56,986 nucleotides of DNA, taken from positions 1-56,986 of the forward strand of contig JAPCJO010000007.1 in the NCBI GenBank assembly GCA_027886905.1, in the 5' to 3' direction. Shown here piece after piece: positions 7,653-15,497 of this stretch. The stretch is from Nitrososphaerota archaeon (GTDB taxonomy: Archaea > Thermoproteota > Nitrososphaeria > Nitrososphaerales > Gagatemarchaeaceae). The notes under the pieces were generated by a model. That model ran no database searches. It was not told the origin of the DNA and saw nothing but the letters and a program-made list of their open reading frames with translations. Each line of letters starts with the position of its first letter. Position 1 is the first letter of the stretch. The translations under genes and the position numbers were made by a program.

Positions 7653-8360
7653 TTGGAACCTGAGAAGCCCGCCGAAGAGACCCCTTACGGAGACCGACTG
7701 ATTGGCGCTATCAAATCCATGGAGTGCGATAGGATTGGAGTCATCCTCAGACATTCCGTCAGGGAACAAGGTCGAAGAGGCGAGGTCGCCAATCCGAACA
7801 TGGTCGCGGGGTTGACCCCTCACGGGCACAGCGAATCGCAAAGGTTCGGCCACTCGCTCCCTGGAGGTCTCAATCTCGTTGTGGGCTATAGCCCCGTCCC
7901 TCGCTGCGTAGAGACGGCGACCGGCATCATGAACGGCTACTCGCATGCGAGCTCTGGTAGCATATCAGACGTCGGAATAGACGAATCCTTGGCAGTGACC
8001 CACTTTTTCGCGAAGGACACAAATGCGATGGAGTCGCACAGGGGAAAGGTGGGAGGACTGCCGTTCCTGAGAGAATGGCTGGACGGGAGTCTTCCCGTCG
8101 GGATGATGAAGTCCCCTTCGGAGGTAAAGCAGTTCGTCGTGAGCAGCGTTAGCAAGGACTTGAAGGCCGGTCGAGCCCCGCTCCTGCGGTTGTGGGTGGG
8201 GCACGACTACGGGCTGATAATCCTGATAGAGACGATTTTTGGCGGACGATTCAAGGAGAGCACGTGGATACCGTACCTGGACGGCATAGTGTTTTGTTTG
8301 AGCCGGGAGGGATTGCTCACCGCGGCTTGGGACGGCGAGATTGCAAAGCTAGACGCTTGA
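7653..8360 (+). CDS. Histidine phosphatase superfamily protein
   Basis: A 235-residue protein with the core of the histidine phosphatase (phosphoglycerate mutase-like) fold. ILRHSVRE carries the phospho-accepting RH, YSPVPRCVETATGIM supplies the second Arg and the ETA signature, and RLWVGHDYGLIILIE supplies the second catalytic His. Family members dephosphorylate sugars, phytate or proteins, and the substrate here is unknown. The start is TTG 7653. The gene lies between the tRNA-Lys and a decayed copy of its 3' end at 8419-8442, and its codon use is less GC-biased than that of neighbours (more A/T third positions), both hinting at acquisition by tRNA-targeted integration. Confidence 0.75.
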   Translation: MEPEKPAEETPYGDRLIGAIKSMECDRIGVILRHSVREQGRRGEVANPNMVAGLTPHGHSESQRFGHSLPGGLNLVVGYSPVPRCVETATGIMNGYSHASSGSISDVGIDESLAVTHFFAKDTNAMESHRGKVGGLPFLREWLDGSLPVGMMKSPSEVKQFVVSSVSKDLKAGRAPLLRLWVGHDYGLIILIETIFGGRFKESTWIPYLDGIVFCLSREGLLTAAWDGEIAKLDA

Positions 8361-8418
8361 ATGCGACTCGGATTTGCTGTGCACAGGTCTAGAACCTACG
8401 TGCGATGACTGGCCGGGG

Positions 8419-8442
8419 TCCAAATCCTACCAGGCTCGCTCA
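8419..8442 (+). repeat. Degenerate direct repeat of the tRNA-Lys 3' end (possible attachment-site relic)
   Basis: These 24 bases match 20 of 24 with tRNA positions 7537-7560 (T-loop, 3' T-stem, 3' acceptor strand and four following bases). The shared parts include CAAATCC and CGCTCA, and all four differences are transitions. The sequence upstream does not complete a tRNA: there is no matching 5' acceptor strand and the T stem is broken. It therefore looks like a relic of a duplicated tRNA 3' end, the usual scar of an element that integrated at a tRNA gene. No integrase is present between the copies. Confidence 0.45.
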
Positions 8443-8508
8443 TATCGCTTCCAGCCGGGCCCTTTGACTGCAATCTCGTCGGGACGCGAATTATTAACGA
8501 GAACATAA

Positions 8509-8517
8509 GTTAAATAT
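8509..8517 (+). promoter_or_regulatory. Putative TATA box of the nikR-like gene
   Basis: GTTAAATAT is centred about 27 bases before the expected transcript start at about 8540, and the TTG start codon follows at 8546. This spacing recurs before many genes in the window and implies a very short or absent leader. Confidence 0.5.
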
Positions 8518-8545
8518 CTCTTTCAAATCGACAACTCGATTCGTT

Positions 8546-8929
8546 TTGACCGTGGTCAGCCTGTCGTTTCCTGAGAGCATGCTAAAAGAGATGGACGAGG
8601 TGCAGAAGGGATCTGGCTTCACAGGGAGGTCCGAGCTGGTGCGCGCAGCCATCCGGATGATGCTCGAGGACTCGAGGGAGAGGGCGACGGCTGTCGGTGA
8701 CATGAACGGGCTGCTTATAGTCACGCACGACGAGGAGCAGGAGGCGCCGGTGACGAAACTCAACCACCAGTACGAGGACATCATCACGACCCACGTCCAC
8801 AACAAGACGAAGACGTCCATGTGCATCGAGGTCTTCGTGCTTCAGGGGGACGCGAAGAAGATCAACGCGATGACCAAGTCCTTCCAGGCCGAGGACAAGA
8901 TGAAGAGCACGAAGCTCATACCAATCTGA
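8546..8929 (+). CDS. nikR: NikR-like ribbon-helix-helix metal-responsive regulator
   Basis: A 127-residue CopG/NikR-type repressor. Residues 1-45 form the ribbon-helix-helix DNA-binding domain (VVSLSFPESMLKEMDEV, TGRSELVRAAIRMMLED). Residues 50-127 form the ACT-like metal-sensing domain with potential Ni ligands H74, H83, H85 and C93 (the HVH pair and the C-I-E strand match the E. coli His/His/Cys site, with the spacing before Cys two residues longer). In NikR, Ni(II) binding promotes DNA binding and repression of uptake genes. It lies just upstream of an Mn/Zn-type ABC importer on the same strand, so it may control that importer; the metal actually sensed is uncertain. Confidence 0.87.
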   Translation: MTVVSLSFPESMLKEMDEVQKGSGFTGRSELVRAAIRMMLEDSRERATAVGDMNGLLIVTHDEEQEAPVTKLNHQYEDIITTHVHNKTKTSMCIEVFVLQGDAKKINAMTKSFQAEDKMKSTKLIPI

Positions 8930-9037
8930 CGAGAACAACCCAACGTAGCCAGCGCTCTGCTCACCTATTGGCTCGCGTCGGTATTCTGCGATTCTTCCAA
9001 CTTTTACGGTCCTCGCAAGTCGTAGTTATGACAGTCT

Positions 9038-9051
9038 CTAACTAAAGTTAG
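9038..9051. promoter_or_regulatory. Palindrome upstream of the metal ABC operon (candidate operator)
   Basis: CTAACTAAAGTTAG is a perfect inverted repeat (arms CTAACT and AGTTAG, spacer AA). A looser outer pair TAGTT (9023-9027) and AACTA (9056-9060) surrounds it. It lies about 60 bases upstream of the operon TATA box. The half-site TAACTAA also occurs in the palindrome over the sufC promoter. DtxR/MntR-family operators (TTAGG-type) and NikR operators are both palindromic, so either regulator class could fit. Confidence 0.4.
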
Positions 9052-9107
9052 TAACAACTATGAGTAGCTACCCCTCCTAGCCAGCCAGATTATTACATTT
9101 TGAAAAA

Positions 9108-9119
9108 GACTTATTAAGA
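9108..9119 (+). promoter_or_regulatory. Putative TATA box of the metal ABC operon
   Basis: GACTTATTAAGA is centred about 27 bases before ATG 9140, the standard archaeal TATA-to-start spacing for a leaderless transcript. Confidence 0.5.
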
Positions 9120-9139
9120 GTATAATCCTAGCTGAAGAC

Positions 9140-10120
9140 ATGTCTGGCAGCACCCCGAAAGCTGGCAACAGGTTCATAGTCCCTGCAGCAATAATCGTCG
9201 TTCTTCTGGTAGTGGGAGTGGCCGCGGGCGTATATCTCACAAGAGGTTCTTCGAGTTCTTCGTCGACGTCCTCAACAGGTTCAGACTCGAACGCGTTGAT
9301 AAACGTCGTAGCCGGAGAAAACTTCTGGGGCAGTTTGGTGTCGCAACTCGGCGGAGTTCACGTCAATGTTACGAGCGTGGTCTCGGACCCCAACACCGAC
9401 CCTCACGACTACCAGAGCAACCCAGCAAATGCCGAAGCGATTTCAAACGCCAAGTTCGTGATTGTCAACGGGGCCGACTATGACACGTGGGCTCTCGCCC
9501 TCATGGCATCGGCAAACGTTCCAAATCAGGTGGTCCTCAACGTGCAAGAGCTCCTCAACCAGTCAGTCGACGCCAACCCTCACTTCTGGTACAGCCCGTA
9601 CTACGTCAACTACACGGTGGCGGTGATGTACAAGGATCTGGTCAAGATTGACCCAACCGACAAGGCATACTTCACTACCCAATACGCCACTCTGAACTCG
9701 TCGCTCTGGACATCATACATGAAGCAGGAGACCGTGATCAAGCAGATGTTCGGAGGCGCACCAGTGGCTTCCACAGAGAGCATATTCGTGTACATGGCGA
9801 ACGCCACAGGCCTTGACGTCGTGTCTCCTCCGGGTTTCATGCAGGCTGTCGCCGAAGGAAACGACCCGTCGGCGCAGGATGTGGCTACCATGCAGAACCT
9901 GATGATGGAGGGGAACACCTCGGTGCGCGTGCTGGTCTACAACCAGCAGACTGTGACGCCGCTCACGCAGACCATCAAGGCCCTCGCCTCCCAATACCAG
10001 ATTCCTGTAATCGGCGTGACCGAAACAATACAGCCACCCAACTACAGTTTCCAGGCTTGGATGCAAGGAGAGGTGGCGTCGCTCCAGAACGCCCTCAATT
10101 CGGAAGCACTAGGTCAGTAA
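9140..10120 (+). CDS. Mn/Zn-type ABC transporter substrate-binding protein (ZnuA/TroA family)
   Basis: A 326-residue extracytoplasmic metal-binding protein. A signal anchor spans residues 12-34, followed by a Ser/Thr linker (about 36-50) that places the binding domain outside the membrane. Four metal-ligand positions of cluster A-I proteins can be read: H89 in DPHDYQ, H148 in ANPHFWYSP, E213 in STESIFVYM, and E295 in VTETIQP. A third-ligand Glu (instead of His) is known from manganese binders such as PsaA/MntC, while zinc binders have a third His. This favours Mn over Zn, by analogy only. It is first in a tight three-gene operon; the ATPase ATG follows three bases after its stop. Confidence 0.9.
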   Translation: MSGSTPKAGNRFIVPAAIIVVLLVVGVAAGVYLTRGSSSSSSTSSTGSDSNALINVVAGENFWGSLVSQLGGVHVNVTSVVSDPNTDPHDYQSNPANAEAISNAKFVIVNGADYDTWALALMASANVPNQVVLNVQELLNQSVDANPHFWYSPYYVNYTVAVMYKDLVKIDPTDKAYFTTQYATLNSSLWTSYMKQETVIKQMFGGAPVASTESIFVYMANATGLDVVSPPGFMQAVAEGNDPSAQDVATMQNLMMEGNTSVRVLVYNQQTVTPLTQTIKALASQYQIPVIGVTETIQPPNYSFQAWMQGEVASLQNALNSEALGQ

Positions 10121-10123
10121 CGA

Positions 10124-10948
10124 ATGAATATAACAGTCTCAAAGTCCCGCACCGTCGGCGTGCAGTCCGACCTCATCACGGCCGAGAATCTCACGGCCGG
10201 ATACCCGCGCAAGACGGTCTGGCAGAACGCCAACTTTGCGTTTGGGCGCGGAGAGTTCGTGGCGGTGATAGGGCCCAACGGGGCGGGCAAGACCACCCTC
10301 TTTCGCCTGCTCCTCGGCCTGCAGCAGCCCATCAGCGGGTCGATCAAGATCTTCGGCAGTCCGCCCAAACGCGGAAACCCTCAGATTGGGTACGTGCCGC
10401 AACGCCACATAGTGGACAGCGAGACGAACATCGAGTCCCTCGAGCTGGTGAGGCTGGGGCTCTCGGGAAAGAAGTGGGGCTTCAACCCGTTTGTCCACAG
10501 GGACCGGGAAGCCGCCTTCGCTGCGCTCGAGTCCGTCGGCGCGACGGAGCTGGCTCACCGCCCTCTCGGCGTATTGTCCGGAGGAGAGCTCCAGAGGATA
10601 TTCCTTGCGGAGGCGCTTGTCAGCAAGCCGGACATATTGCTGCTCGACGAGCCCCTCTCGAACCTCGATCTGAGGCGCGAGACGGACATGCTGCACCTGG
10701 TCAACGACGTAGTCCGCACTCAAGGCGTGACGGCCCTGCTCATAGCTCATAACATCAACCCGCTCTTGCCGCACCTCGACGAGGTGGTCTACGTCGCGAA
10801 CGGGAAGATAGCGACGGGGAAGCCGAGCGAGGTCCTGACTTCGGAGAGTCTTACGGCGCTCTACGGAGTACAGGTCGAGGTGTTGCGCGACCCCCACGGC
10901 AACGTCGCCATCATAGGCATCGAAGAGCACCACGGTGCCTTGGCATGA
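10124..10948 (+). CDS. Metal ABC transporter ATP-binding protein (ZnuC/MntB type)
   Basis: A 274-residue ABC ATPase that powers the metal importer. It has Walker A GPNGAGKTT (about residue 50), Q-loop region IGYVPQRH, signature LSGGELQRIF, Walker B LLLDEPLSNLD, and the switch His in LLIAHNINPLL. The length and the VGATELAHRPLG insert match the Zn/Mn importer subclass. ATG 10124 was chosen because it follows the binding-protein stop by three bases. Its own stop overlaps the permease start in ATGA (10945-10948). Confidence 0.93.
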   Translation: MNITVSKSRTVGVQSDLITAENLTAGYPRKTVWQNANFAFGRGEFVAVIGPNGAGKTTLFRLLLGLQQPISGSIKIFGSPPKRGNPQIGYVPQRHIVDSETNIESLELVRLGLSGKKWGFNPFVHRDREAAFAALESVGATELAHRPLGVLSGGELQRIFLAEALVSKPDILLLDEPLSNLDLRRETDMLHLVNDVVRTQGVTALLIAHNINPLLPHLDEVVYVANGKIATGKPSEVLTSESLTALYGVQVEVLRDPHGNVAIIGIEEHHGALA

Positions 10949-11802
10949 CCTTCAGCCTCAACATTCTGTCCGACCTGATGCAGATGCTGCACTACCAGTT
11001 CATGGTGAACGCCTTTGAGGCTGGGACGATCGTCTCGATCATCGCAGGAGTCACCGGCTACTTTGTGGTCTTGCGCCGGTCGGCCTTTACGGCGCACGCC
11101 TTCTCGGAGATCGGGTTCGCCGGGGCGGCAGCGGCGGTGCTCCTGAACGTCGCACCCATCGCCGGTCTTCTAGGCGGCTCGATCATGGGTGGATTGGCGA
11201 TAGCCGCGCTCGGTCGCCGGGCCACAAACCGAGACACCCAGATCGGCATCGTCCTCGCGTTCTCCCTCGGGATGGGCTTGTTGTTCATCAGCCTCTACAC
11301 CGGATATGCGACTGAGGCCTATTCGATCCTGTTCGGAGAGATACTGGGTGTCAGCCGCGGCCAGGTCCTTCTGACGCTTGCTGCCAGTGCGGTGATCTTG
11401 GGCGGGATAGCGTTCGTCTATCGGCCGCTGCTCTTCTCGTCGCTTGACGAGGACGTCGCGGAGGCCAAGGGGATACCAATGCTCTTCATAGGCACGGTCT
11501 TCATGCTCCTCGTGGCCGTCGCGGTCTCCTTCGCAGTGCAGGTAACCGGAGTCCTTCTCATCTTCTCCTTGATGGTCACCCCAGCCGCGACCGCGCAATA
11601 TGTGTCGAGACGACCGCAGACGGGAATAATAATCTCAGTAGCAATCGCCCTGATGGCGACTTGGGTGGGGCTATTCGTCGCGTTCTACACGGTCTATCCG
11701 GTCAGCTTCTTCATCACGGCGATAGCATTCGGCCTCTACTTGGGGGTCAGGCTCGTGCGCGCGGCAATCAAGCCGAAGATAGTTCCTGCCGCAAACCTCT
11801 GA
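10945..11802 (+). CDS. Metal ABC transporter permease (ABC-3 family)
   Basis: A 285-residue integral membrane protein with about eight hydrophobic segments, of the ABC-3 family that imports Zn, Mn or Fe ions. Typical sequences include YFVVLRRSAFTAHAFSEIGFAGAA near the start (the coupling region, with conserved HAFSEIGFAG), and FAVQVTGVLLIFSLMVTPAATA, where membrane His/Asp positions of ZnuB-type channels lie. It is third and last of the operon and translationally coupled to the ATPase by a four-base overlap. About 200 bases without a convincing gene separate it from the ECF-type gene. Confidence 0.92.
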   Translation: MTFSLNILSDLMQMLHYQFMVNAFEAGTIVSIIAGVTGYFVVLRRSAFTAHAFSEIGFAGAAAAVLLNVAPIAGLLGGSIMGGLAIAALGRRATNRDTQIGIVLAFSLGMGLLFISLYTGYATEAYSILFGEILGVSRGQVLLTLAASAVILGGIAFVYRPLLFSSLDEDVAEAKGIPMLFIGTVFMLLVAVAVSFAVQVTGVLLIFSLMVTPAATAQYVSRRPQTGIIISVAIALMATWVGLFVAFYTVYPVSFFITAIAFGLYLGVRLVRAAIKPKIVPAANL

Positions 11803-12007
11803 GCACGCCCGGGCGCTGCTGGTGCTCGGGAAAAGTGGCGTACCGCGGGGGGCTGAAGTCCGTCCGGTTGTCGTTGACGTTATATTCGGGGCCACTTTGC
11901 CTCCCGTGTGCCCAAGACCTTCCGATCGCGTATGACTGAGGAAGAGTCCGCACTCGAGCGGGGCGGGCCCAGATGAAGCCGCAAGACGACTAGGAGCGCT
12001 CAGACAG

Positions 12008-12895
12008 TTGGGGAACGTCCTCTTCTTCTCCAGAAAGGAGCTGGCGGTCATCATCGCCGTGGGGCTCGTGACCGGGCTGTTGGACGACAAGGTCGAGGCT
12101 GTGGAATTTGCGCTTGTCGCCCGCACTCACGCCCTTGTCCTTCTCAACGACTACCTGGCGTTCAAGACCGGCGGTCCCATTTTCGGGGACCTGCTGGAGA
12201 CCTGGCTCGAGTACGGGGCGGTCGTCGCGGCCTGTCTGGTGAGGAAGCCGGCCGCCGGGACGATAGCGCTGACGATTAACGGCATCTGCCAGGTCTTTGT
12301 CAACGGCACGCACGACCCGCACCTTCTCTACGGTGTCCCCGGCCTCGGCGCGGACTTGGTTTTCGCCTACTTCCGTTACAGGAGGTATGACCTTCCAACG
12401 ATCGGCTTGGCCGGAATCGCCTGCGCGATGTTCTGGTATCCGATAGTCTGGTTCACGCACGGTATCTACTTGTATCCCGTCTCCTTCATCCTATCTGACC
12501 TTGCGCTCCGCATATTGGGCAGCGCCTTCGGAGATGGGCTCTTGGGAGGAGCGGTGGCACTGTTGCTCCTCGGACTAGTCGGCCGGAAGTGGAACGAGCC
12601 ACCCGCGCGAGCTTTCGGGAGCGGACGCGTCGATGCGAGGGAGGCGAACTCCGTGGGGCTCCTGGTAGTCTCCTTCGGAGTCCTTCTCATAGCGGTGACC
12701 CACGCATTCTCCTCGGTCTCGAACTTCTTCCTCAGCATAGGCCCAAACATCCAGCCCGGAATTCCCCAGCTGGAAGAATACAACCCGGGATATGTCATCG
12801 GGATCCTCGTGATCTTCCTCGTCGTGACCGTCCTGGCGTTCTGGAACCTCAGGTCGGCGTACTCGGACGAGGCGGAAGCCGTCCCAGGCGGATAG
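12008..12895 (+). CDS. YkoE-like ECF transporter S component (thiamine/HMP or metal)
   Basis: A 295-residue membrane protein whose first 200 residues line up with bacterial YkoE: LEYGAVVAACLVRKPAAG (IAAYMIRKPGA in YkoE), VPGLGADLVFAYFRYRRYDL (QGLGAE-VF in YkoE), then paired helices. YkoE is the substrate-binding (S) component of an ECF vitamin transporter for hydroxymethylpyrimidine/thiamine; the Pfam family was once labelled a cobalt permease. The protein has an extra C-terminal pair of helices (residues about 215-285) with an extracytoplasmic loop, longer than YkoE at about 200. No ECF T or A components are nearby. The start is TTG 12008. Its location beside a metal importer leaves the substrate open. 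Confidence 0.72.
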   Translation: MGNVLFFSRKELAVIIAVGLVTGLLDDKVEAVEFALVARTHALVLLNDYLAFKTGGPIFGDLLETWLEYGAVVAACLVRKPAAGTIALTINGICQVFVNGTHDPHLLYGVPGLGADLVFAYFRYRRYDLPTIGLAGIACAMFWYPIVWFTHGIYLYPVSFILSDLALRILGSAFGDGLLGGAVALLLLGLVGRKWNEPPARAFGSGRVDAREANSVGLLVVSFGVLLIAVTHAFSSVSNFFLSIGPNIQPGIPQLEEYNPGYVIGILVIFLVVTVLAFWNLRSAYSDEAEAVPGG

Positions 12896-12965
12896 AGCGC
12901 CCGAATCCTCTCGGCGCGTGTTGTTCGGGAAAGAGATAAATTCTCGAAAGCGGGGGTGCTTCTGT

Positions 12966-13766
12966 TTGAAGCAGTCACGGTGGGGCGTCAGCTCCTTGCT
13001 AGCTCTTCTTGTCGTCGTCGTCATAATCGCGGCAGCCTTCTATGTCGAGATTCCGATGGTTGCCTCGTCTTCCACCACATCGTCTGTCGCGTCGACCTCA
13101 AGCACCACGAGCGCGACGACCACGTCCTCCGTCGGAGGTTCAACGGGGACCCTCACGTTCAAGATCGCCCAGCCCCTCATCGTGGCCCCCGGGCAGGATG
13201 AGAGCGTCTCTGTGGCGTTCTCTGCTCTGGGGAACGTCTCTGGAAACTACACCCTCGCGGCGGCAGCGCTCCCGAGCGGGGTTACGGCCACCTTCCAGCC
13301 CAGCACCGTGGACTTTCCGTCAGCGCTCTCCAGCTCGGTCACAATGACCCTCAGCGCGGCCAGCGGGGCTGCGGTCGCGAACGCTACGTTGGACATCGAA
13401 GCGATTCTGGGTCATCCGCAAGGAAATGTCCTTCCACCGCTGACGCCTACGAACGGGTACTCGCAGCCCTTCCCGGTGATGAGCGTCCAGGCCTTGGTCT
13501 TGATCCAGGGTAACGCCTTCCTCCCGAACTCCTTGACGGTTGCCGCCGGAACCAAAGTCTACTGGCTCGACCTAGATGCGACGGGAGGAGAGGTCGGAGT
13601 AAACGGCGGGCACGACGTCACGGCCGTGGATGGGTCCTTCTCGTCAGGCACGGGCAACCTCGTGCAATACAGCATCTATGGCCACACGTTTGCCACCGCG
13701 GGGACGGCCCAGTACAAGAGCGCCGCACAGCCCTCGATAACCGGCCAGATTATAGTGACTGGCTGA
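12966..13766 (+). CDS. Secreted, membrane-anchored cupredoxin-like protein lacking the Cys ligand
   Basis: A 266-residue surface protein starting at TTG 12966, about 27 bases below a GATAAATTC box. A signal anchor (residues about 9-30) precedes a Ser/Thr-rich stalk and an Ig-like domain (TGTLTFKIAQPLIVAPGQ onward). The last 90 residues have a plastocyanin-like layout: GNAFLPNSLTVAAGTKVYW, then GGHDVTAV (the first copper-ligand His). The usual Cys-x-x-His-x-x-Met loop is replaced by AQYKSAAQPS, so the standard type 1 copper site cannot form. It may be a structural or substrate-binding relative. An upstream in-frame ATG exists at 12918 but would put 16 non-signal-like residues first. Confidence 0.72.
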   Translation: MKQSRWGVSSLLALLVVVVIIAAAFYVEIPMVASSSTTSSVASTSSTTSATTTSSVGGSTGTLTFKIAQPLIVAPGQDESVSVAFSALGNVSGNYTLAAAALPSGVTATFQPSTVDFPSALSSSVTMTLSAASGAAVANATLDIEAILGHPQGNVLPPLTPTNGYSQPFPVMSVQALVLIQGNAFLPNSLTVAAGTKVYWLDLDATGGEVGVNGGHDVTAVDGSFSSGTGNLVQYSIYGHTFATAGTAQYKSAAQPSITGQIIVTG

Positions 13767-13816
13767 TTCACTCTTCGCCTCCATGCGAGGCGTCGCCCGC
13801 GCTCTAGACCTTGCCC

Positions 13817-14038
13817 TTATCGTCGTCTGCGTCTGGCAAAGAAGACCCAAGTTCCGGCGATCGTGCTCAGCGCCCATACGTTCAGCAGCACTACGCCAGG
13901 AAGGTAGATCGCCCCCCAAAAGAAGGGGGCCTTGATGGACAGGTAGACGCAGCTCGCTCCCGAAAGCAGAGTCGCTACCGCGACAGCCCAGTAAATGGCT
14001 GGATTTCGCAGAAGCGACTCGGAAGGCACGCTCAACAA
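13817..14038 (-). CDS. Small two-helix membrane protein, 73 aa
   Basis: Starts at TTG 14038 (or TTG 14035) and ends in a run of five Arg. Two hydrophobic segments are visible, IYWAVAVATLLSGASCVYL and IYLPGVVLLNVWALSTIAG, with a short loop between them. The start fits a TCCTAAAAAAGG box near 14052-14060, which overlaps the stop of the next upstream gene on the same strand, so it may be a downstream partner of that membrane protein. I recognise no family. It is not the long reading frame in another phase, which lacks hydrophobic character upstream. Confidence 0.55.
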   Translation of the reverse strand: MLSVPSESLLRNPAIYWAVAVATLLSGASCVYLSIKAPFFWGAIYLPGVVLLNVWALSTIAGTWVFFARRRRR

Positions 14039-14055
14039 TTCAGGCCGGACCTTTT

Positions 14056-14595
14056 TTAGGATTCTGGCGCGAGAAGGGACGCAGCCGCCTCTGGAGACCG
14101 CGCTCTGTCGCCAAAGATGAAGACGACGTTCATCAGGCCGAGAAGGGTCCCTATGCAATAGATGAAGATGGACACCCCGATCGGGATGACGAGGGGGCCT
14201 ATGATGTATGTGATCAACGACGACCCGACCTGCGTCGCGAACGCGTAGGTCCCGCCAATGTAGCCGGCAGTGAACATGAGGCTGGTCTGCGTGTAGACCG
14301 GGACTTCGATGAGGACTATGCTCGTGATGGCGAGGAACTTGTCGCAAGACTGGACGCCTGTAATCCGCCTTATCAGGTCCAAGAGGACCGCCCACCCTAG
14401 GGTTCCGAGAACGCCCACGATGAGGAAGACGAAGTAAGCGATGAACATCCACGTCCCCGGCCAGACGGTCAGCTTCAGGGGGAAGGCGAGCTGGGGGATG
14501 ATGACCGGGGTCGTGAAGGCTATGGCTGCGAAGACGTTGAATATCGTTAGGTACACGAAGTACCTGACGAGCTTGTCTATGCTCAGAGAAGCCAC
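14056..14595 (-). CDS. Four-helix membrane protein, W-P-G paralogue family (copy 1)
   Basis: A 179-residue integral membrane protein with four or five hydrophobic segments. The diagnostic stretch is LTVWPGTWMFIAYFVF followed by LIVGVLGTLGWAVLL, and the later TAGYIGGTYA; these recur in the genes at 14834 and 44058. A conserved N-terminal NVFAAIAFTTPVIIP also recurs. No conserved His is present, so a haem-copper oxidase subunit role is unlikely. The start ATG 14595 lies about 26 bases below GTTAAATAC (about 14616-14624), giving a leaderless promoter. The family is not recognised. Confidence 0.7.
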   Translation of the reverse strand: MASLSIDKLVRYFVYLTIFNVFAAIAFTTPVIIPQLAFPLKLTVWPGTWMFIAYFVFLIVGVLGTLGWAVLLDLIRRITGVQSCDKFLAITSIVLIEVPVYTQTSLMFTAGYIGGTYAFATQVGSSLITYIIGPLVIPIGVSIFIYCIGTLLGLMNVVFIFGDRARSPEAAASLLAPES

Positions 14596-14821
14596 ATCTT
14601 TCGCCGAAGTGCGGCCGTATTTAACGGCATACTCGTTTTGTCGAAATGAGGCGTCGTCGGAGCCAAATTGGCGGAGTCCGACCCACAGAGCGCGGCTTTC
14701 CGCCAGCCGAAGCCGCGTGACCTCTCTCGTCCGCGGCGGGAGGTAATGCTTTAATAATTTGATATGGGAAGCGTAGCTCCAAGCAATTGGAAAGAAGCTT
14801 TCCTTTGAGCGGTTTTGGACG

Positions 14822-15421
14822 GTGCGCCGAACGATGAATCTGTTCTCTCAAACTACGAAGACGATGGACTTGGCCAAGAAGTTCTTGGCTCTCGGGACTT
14901 TCAACGTGATTCTCTCGGTGGTCTTTACCGCGGTGGTCCTGGACCCGTTCCTCTGCGTCTCCGTCTCGCCCGGGCAGTTCGGATGCCACGACAACATGGT
15001 CACCAGCTGGCCCGGAACGTGGCTCTTCATAGGATACTTCACGTGGCTGATAGTCGGCGTCCTCGGCTCCTTCGGATGGGCCGGGCTCTTCTATCTCGGC
15101 GACACGTTGCGTGGTAAGACCGAGGTCAACGCCTTCTTCTCACGCGTCCATGTCATAGCGTTCGAGGTCGGAGTCCTTGGCGCGACGGCCTGCATGGCGG
15201 CCGTCGGATACGTGGGGGGAGGAGTCGTGGCGACCGGAGGGGGCGCTGCCGTGGCTGCGGAGGCGATATCCGTCGACATCTTCCCGCCGCTCTCGAACAA
15301 CACGTCGTCGATTCTCAACGACATGCCGGTGATCATCGAAGCGGCCTTCATCGTCGTGGCACTGCTCGGGATCTTCCTAGGAATCCTGAACTACGTCAGC
15401 GCTAAGTCCTCGAGTGCATAG
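14822..15421 (+). CDS. Four-helix membrane protein, W-P-G paralogue family (copy 2)
   Basis: About 199 residues (GTG 14822) or 195 (ATG 14834); the ATG form starts MNLFSQTTKTMDLAKKF. It shares with the 14056 and 44058 genes the helix FNVILSVVFTAVVLDPF, TSWPGTWLFIGYFTW, LIVGVLGSFGWAGLF, and the Gly-rich VGYVGGGVV segment. It differs by a Cys-containing extracytoplasmic loop (residues about 45-58, LCVSVSPGQFGCHD). Upstream A/T-rich CTTTAATAATTTGATATGG (14749-14767) provides a promoter, divergent from copy 1. Two adjacent head-to-head paralogues suggest duplication, perhaps into a hetero-oligomer. Function unknown. Confidence 0.68.
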   Translation: MRRTMNLFSQTTKTMDLAKKFLALGTFNVILSVVFTAVVLDPFLCVSVSPGQFGCHDNMVTSWPGTWLFIGYFTWLIVGVLGSFGWAGLFYLGDTLRGKTEVNAFFSRVHVIAFEVGVLGATACMAAVGYVGGGVVATGGGAAVAAEAISVDIFPPLSNNTSSILNDMPVIIEAAFIVVALLGIFLGILNYVSAKSSSA

Positions 15422-15497
15422 TCATGACTAGCCTCAGCCGCGAGGGCCAAGGGTTAATATCGACCTCGACGCAATGCTGCACGAGGACTGAGAGATT

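Noticed and set aside
8361-8442. A second tRNA gene next to the histidine-phosphatase gene
   Set aside because: Only the 3' T-arm and acceptor part is similar to tRNA; no 5' acceptor strand or anticodon arm can be paired and the T stem has mismatches. Treated as a relic repeat.
11803-12007. A short gene (ATG 11933) upstream of the YkoE-like gene
   Set aside because: It encodes about 14 residues and ends at once; no domain or conservation can be claimed.
13817-14452. A 211-codon minus-strand frame overlapping the W-P-G membrane protein
   Set aside because: Its first two thirds are Arg/His-rich with no hydrophobic pattern and overlap a convincing gene; only the last 73 codons from TTG 14038 look real.
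14056-14595. Haem-copper oxidase subunit assignment for the W-P-G proteins
   Set aside because: No conserved membrane His residues that would ligate haem or copper are present in the three paralogues.
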